Assembly: GCA_937900605.1 (NCBI GenBank)
Contig: CALCDK010000012.1
Location: forward strand, 1 to 7,895
DNA from: an uncultured Olsenella sp.
GTDB taxonomy: Bacteria; Actinomycetota; Coriobacteriia; Coriobacteriales; Atopobiaceae
Length of the DNA stretch: 7,895 bases
Direction: 5' to 3'
In this document: positions 5,798 to 7,895 of the stretch, piece by piece
Layout: each line of letters starts with the position of its first letter
Numbering within the stretch: the stretch's first letter is position 1
Translations under genes and position numbers: made by a program
The notes under the pieces: model-generated
Databases searched by the model: none
Seen by the model: only the letters and a program-made list of their open reading frames with translations
What the model was told of the DNA's origin: nothing

Positions 5798-7152
5798 GCC
5801 GCGCCACGCCCGCTCGCCGTCGCGCCCTCGCCCTCGTCTCCGAGCGGCGCCGGCGCGGCGCGCGCGCCCGCGACCTGCTGCGCTCTTGCGAGGGGCTCGA
5901 CGCCCTGGCCCCGCGCGACCGCGCGCTGTGCACCCGCCTCGTGCTGGGGGCCACCGCCGCGCGCGGCGAGCTCGACCGCGTGCTGGGCTCGCACCTCTCG
6001 CCGGGCGCGCGCCTCGAGCCGCGCGTGCGCGACGCCCTGCAGCTGGCGGCCTTCGAGCTGCTCTACCTCGACACCCGCGACGACGTCTGCGTGAGCCAGG
6101 GCGTCGAGCTCGTGCGCGGGGTCGCCCCGCGCGCCGCGGGCCTGGCCAACGCCGTGCTGCGCCGCGTGGCCCAGCAGGACGCTCCCGCGCTCGCCCGCGC
6201 CCGCGGCCGCGTCGCCGACGGCACGGCCGACGTGGCCGACCTCGCCCGCGTGGGCGCGCTGCCCGAGTGGCTCTGCGGGCGGCTCGTGGCCTCCCTGGGA
6301 CCCGAGGGGGCCGCACGCCTGTGTGCCTCGGCCCTGGGGCCCTGCGGCGCCTACGTGGCCGCCAACCGCGCCCGCACGAGCGCCGCGCGTGCCCGCGAGC
6401 TGCTGGCCCAGGCGGGCTGCGACCCGCGCGACGCCGGGCTGCCGGGCGCCTTCGAGCTGGGGGAGCCGTCGCGCCTGGCGCCCTCGGGCCTCGTCGGGTC
6501 CGTCGACGTCCTGCCGTGCGACCTCGCCGCCCAGCGCGTGGCCCACGCCCTGGGCTGCCGTCCCGGCGAGAAGGTCCTCGAGGTGGGGCAGGGCCGCGCC
6601 ACCAAGACGCTGCTCATGGAGGGCTGCGCCTGCGCCGCCGGCGGCCCGTGCGAGGTCGTGGGCGTCGAGCTCGACCCGCGCAAGTCCGACCTCGCCGCCC
6701 GCCGCGTCCGCGACGCGGGCCTCGCGGGCCACGTGCGCTGCGTCGCCATGGACGCGCGCGGCCTCGCGGCCCCCGACGCGCTGCCCGACGTCCCCGAGGG
6801 CGGCTTCGACCTCGTGTTCGTCGACGCGCCGTGCACCGGCACGGGCACGCTGGCGCGCCACCCCGAGATCGCCTGGTCCCTCTCGCCGGAGGACCCCCAG
6901 CGCCTCGCGGTGCTGCAGCTCGAGGTGCTGCGCGCCGCCGCCGCGCGCGTGAGGCCGGGCGGCAGGCTCGCGTACGCCACGTGCTCGGTCCTCGACGAGG
7001 AGGACCGCCAGGTGGTCGACGCGCTTCTCGCCGGCCCCGTGGGCGAGGGGCTCGAGCTCGTGGGCGAGGGGCTCGTCTGCGCCCCGCGCGGGGACTCGCA
7101 CTACCTCGCCACCCTGCGCCGAGGCCCCGCTGCCGTCTCCTGCCGTCGCTAG
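5794..7152 (+). CDS. rsmB: RsmB/NOP-family rRNA (cytosine-C5) methyltransferase with N-terminal NusB domain
   Basis: A 452-residue protein (E. coli RsmB 429) expected to make m5C967 (E. coli numbering) in 16S rRNA. Residues about 1-130 form the NusB-like RNA-binding domain, including LANAVLRR (117-124). The methyltransferase domain keeps DAPCTGTG (344-351, C347, the cysteine that releases product) and ATCS (395-398, C397, the nucleophile), plus HPEIAW and VRPGGRLAYATCS. SAM-binding motif I is atypical: EVGQGRATKT (263-272) where most RsmB proteins have DLCAAPGGKT. E263, G267, K271 and T272 would still align with D, P/G, K and T positions. I recall this glycine-rich variant from Coriobacteriia but cannot check it. 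The GTG start lies inside GTGA, shared with the fmt stop, with GGGAG (5781-5785) as ribosome site. It is the last gene of the operon and converges on the HAD gene. Family confidence is high; exact target site is inferred. Confidence 0.9.
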   Translation: MSRATPARRRALALVSERRRRGARARDLLRSCEGLDALAPRDRALCTRLVLGATAARGELDRVLGSHLSPGARLEPRVRDALQLAAFELLYLDTRDDVCVSQGVELVRGVAPRAAGLANAVLRRVAQQDAPALARARGRVADGTADVADLARVGALPEWLCGRLVASLGPEGAARLCASALGPCGAYVAANRARTSAARARELLAQAGCDPRDAGLPGAFELGEPSRLAPSGLVGSVDVLPCDLAAQRVAHALGCRPGEKVLEVGQGRATKTLLMEGCACAAGGPCEVVGVELDPRKSDLAARRVRDAGLAGHVRCVAMDARGLAAPDALPDVPEGGFDLVFVDAPCTGTGTLARHPEIAWSLSPEDPQRLAVLQLEVLRAAAARVRPGGRLAYATCSVLDEEDRQVVDALLAGPVGEGLELVGEGLVCAPRGDSHYLATLRRGPAAVSCRR

Positions 7153-7156
7153 GGGG
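7149..7156. other. CTAG junction of two convergent genes plus a five-base homopolymer
   Basis: CTAG is self-complementary: the plus-strand TAG at 7150-7152 ends rsmB, and the minus-strand TAG at 7151-7149 is the natural end of the HAD gene. The plus-strand run of five G's at 7152-7156 is read as CCCCC in the HAD gene and puts its TAG one base out of frame. The rsmB stop is unaffected because the run follows it. No terminator hairpin with a T-run is visible for either gene; the two transcripts run into each other. Confidence 0.6.
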
Positions 7157-7815
7157 AGCAGTCCCTCCCAGCCGTCGATCGCGAGGTCGGCGTCGAGGCG
7201 CATCTCGTCGAGGGGCTGCCGGGGGTCGTCACTGCGCACGGCGACGGCGCGCATGCCGGCGCGCTGCGCGCTGCGGATGCCCTCGGGGATGTCCTCGAAC
7301 GCCACGCAGTCGCGGGGGTCCGCGCCCAGGCGCCTGGCCGCCTCGAGGTAGATGTCGGGGTGGTCCTTGCCGCGCATCACGTCACGGCCGCACACCACCG
7401 CGTCGAACAGGCCCAGCACGTCGTCGTGGCGGATGCGCCCGAGGACCTCGGTCACGTTGGTCGTGGCCAGCGCCACGCGCACGCCGTGCCCGCGAAGGGC
7501 GCGCACGTAGTCGGCCGCCCCGGGCCTCAGGCGCGCCTCGGCCTCGTAGAGGGCCGCGCCGAGCCGGTTCCACTCGTCCACGACGTCCCGGGGGTCGTCG
7601 CGCAGGCCGAAGGCCTCGACGCACCACTGCGCGCCGCCGACGAACCCCAGCGTGTTGAGGGTGGCTGCGACCGAGGGGTCGTAGGGGATGCCGCGCTCCT
7701 CGAAGAAGGCGCGGTCGACGCGCTCCCACAGCTGCCAGGTCTCGCACAGCGTCCCGTCGAAGTCGAAGACCGCGGCGGGGAAGTCCGCCGGCCAGAGGGT
7801 GATGTCGCGTCGCAC
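7149..7815 (-). CDS. HAD-superfamily hydrolase (beta-phosphoglucomutase/phosphatase type), stop codon displaced by an apparent frameshift
   Basis: A cytoplasmic haloacid-dehalogenase-fold phosphatase or phosphomutase of about 221 residues. Motif I is FDFDGTL (17-23) with nucleophile D18 and acid/base D20. A helical cap (about 25-95) follows. Motif II is LATTN (116-120), motif III is K150 in GKDHPDIY, and motif IV is FEDIPEGI (173-180) with E174 and D175 holding magnesium. Homology runs to DGWEGLLP at the very end. The start is a GTG at 7815 with GGGAG (7821-7825) five bases upstream. The coordinates assume one extra C in the run of five (7152-7156): without it the frame reads CTC CCC TAG and stops at 7149-7151, inside the rsmB stop. 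As written the frame reads CTC CCC CTA and stays open to 5131, 894 codons in all, through sequence that encodes rsmB and fmt on the other strand. The substrate is unknown; a sugar phosphate or phosphoglycolate is plausible. Confidence 0.82.
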
Positions 7816-7895
7816 GTGGTCTCCCGTCCGCGCCGGGGCCCGTCGGGCTCCGCGGCGCCTAGCAGTCAGGCTCGTCCTCCAACGAGCGTAGCATC
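7816..7895 (-). other. Upstream region of the HAD gene; window edge
   Basis: About 80 bases without a confident gene. On the minus strand an open frame enters from the window edge and ends with TAG at 7859-7861 after encoding an acidic tail, LRSLEDEPDC, which looks like a normal protein C-terminus; a second frame ends at TGA in the same area. Either could be the tail of an upstream gene co-transcribed with the HAD gene, but there is too little to decide. A plus-strand inverted repeat GCTCGT-CCTCCA-ACGAGC (7870-7887) and a weak TACGCT box (7885-7890, minus strand) are also present. Confidence 0.2.

Noticed and set aside
5131..7148. The 2 kb continuation of the HAD frame, as a real C-terminal fusion domain
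   Set aside because: The translated tail is Ala/Gly/Arg/His low-complexity, lies wholly antisense to rsmB and fmt with conserved motifs, and starts exactly where a one-base change restores a stop.
7157..7895. tRNA, attachment site or mobile element at the right edge
   Set aside because: The inverted repeat at 7870-7887 has no cloverleaf, CCA end, or direct repeat partner; no transposase or integrase is encoded in the window.
1..7895. A new defence or biosynthetic system
   Set aside because: All seven genes belong to known families (EIIA, MFS, PriA, Def, Fmt, RsmB, HAD); five form familiar housekeeping order or common accessory types. No unknown cluster is present.

Overview
The window is about 7.9 kb of very GC-rich, gene-dense bacterial chromosome. 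Codon third positions are almost all G or C, GTG starts are common, and Shine-Dalgarno sites are purine-rich. It most likely comes from the actinobacterial class Coriobacteriia (Olsenella/Atopobium/Collinsella-like). This is inference. The best argument is that PriA has an intact Walker A, a DEEH box and eight zinc cysteines, whereas PriA of the better-known Actinomycetia is generally degenerate in its ATPase motifs. An RsmB-like protein with an altered SAM-binding loop also fits my memory of that class, though I could not check it.

Layout. (1) 43-1893, minus strand: an SotB-type sugar-efflux MFS transporter, then a stand-alone glucose-family PTS EIIA protein. The 97-base gap between them holds a 12-bp AT-rich palindrome, a possible promoter and a strong GC hairpin next to the EIIA ribosome binding site. 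(2) 1894-2024: a divergent intergenic region with a candidate -10 box for each direction. (3) 2025-7152, plus strand: a tight housekeeping operon, priA - def - fmt - rsmB, with gaps of 31 and 10 bases and finally a 4-base GTGA overlap. It covers replication restart, N-terminal formyl-methionine chemistry (Fmt adds the formyl group to Met-tRNA, Def removes it from new proteins) and 16S rRNA m5C methylation. (4) 7149-7815, minus strand: a convergent HAD-family phosphatase of the beta-phosphoglucomutase type. Its expected stop codon, which would share the tetranucleotide CTAG with the rsmB stop, is one base out of frame just after a run of five C's. As written, the frame stays open for about 2 kb antisense to rsmB and fmt.

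I see no rRNA, tRNA, CRISPR, insertion sequence or phage gene, and no wholly new system. The points most worth a second look are the missing HAD stop at the C5 run, the divergent SAM-binding motif I of RsmB, and the sugar-exporter/EIIA pair with its palindrome and leader hairpin. Long open frames opposite priA, fmt, rsmB and the MFS gene are by-products of codon bias and are not annotated as genes.
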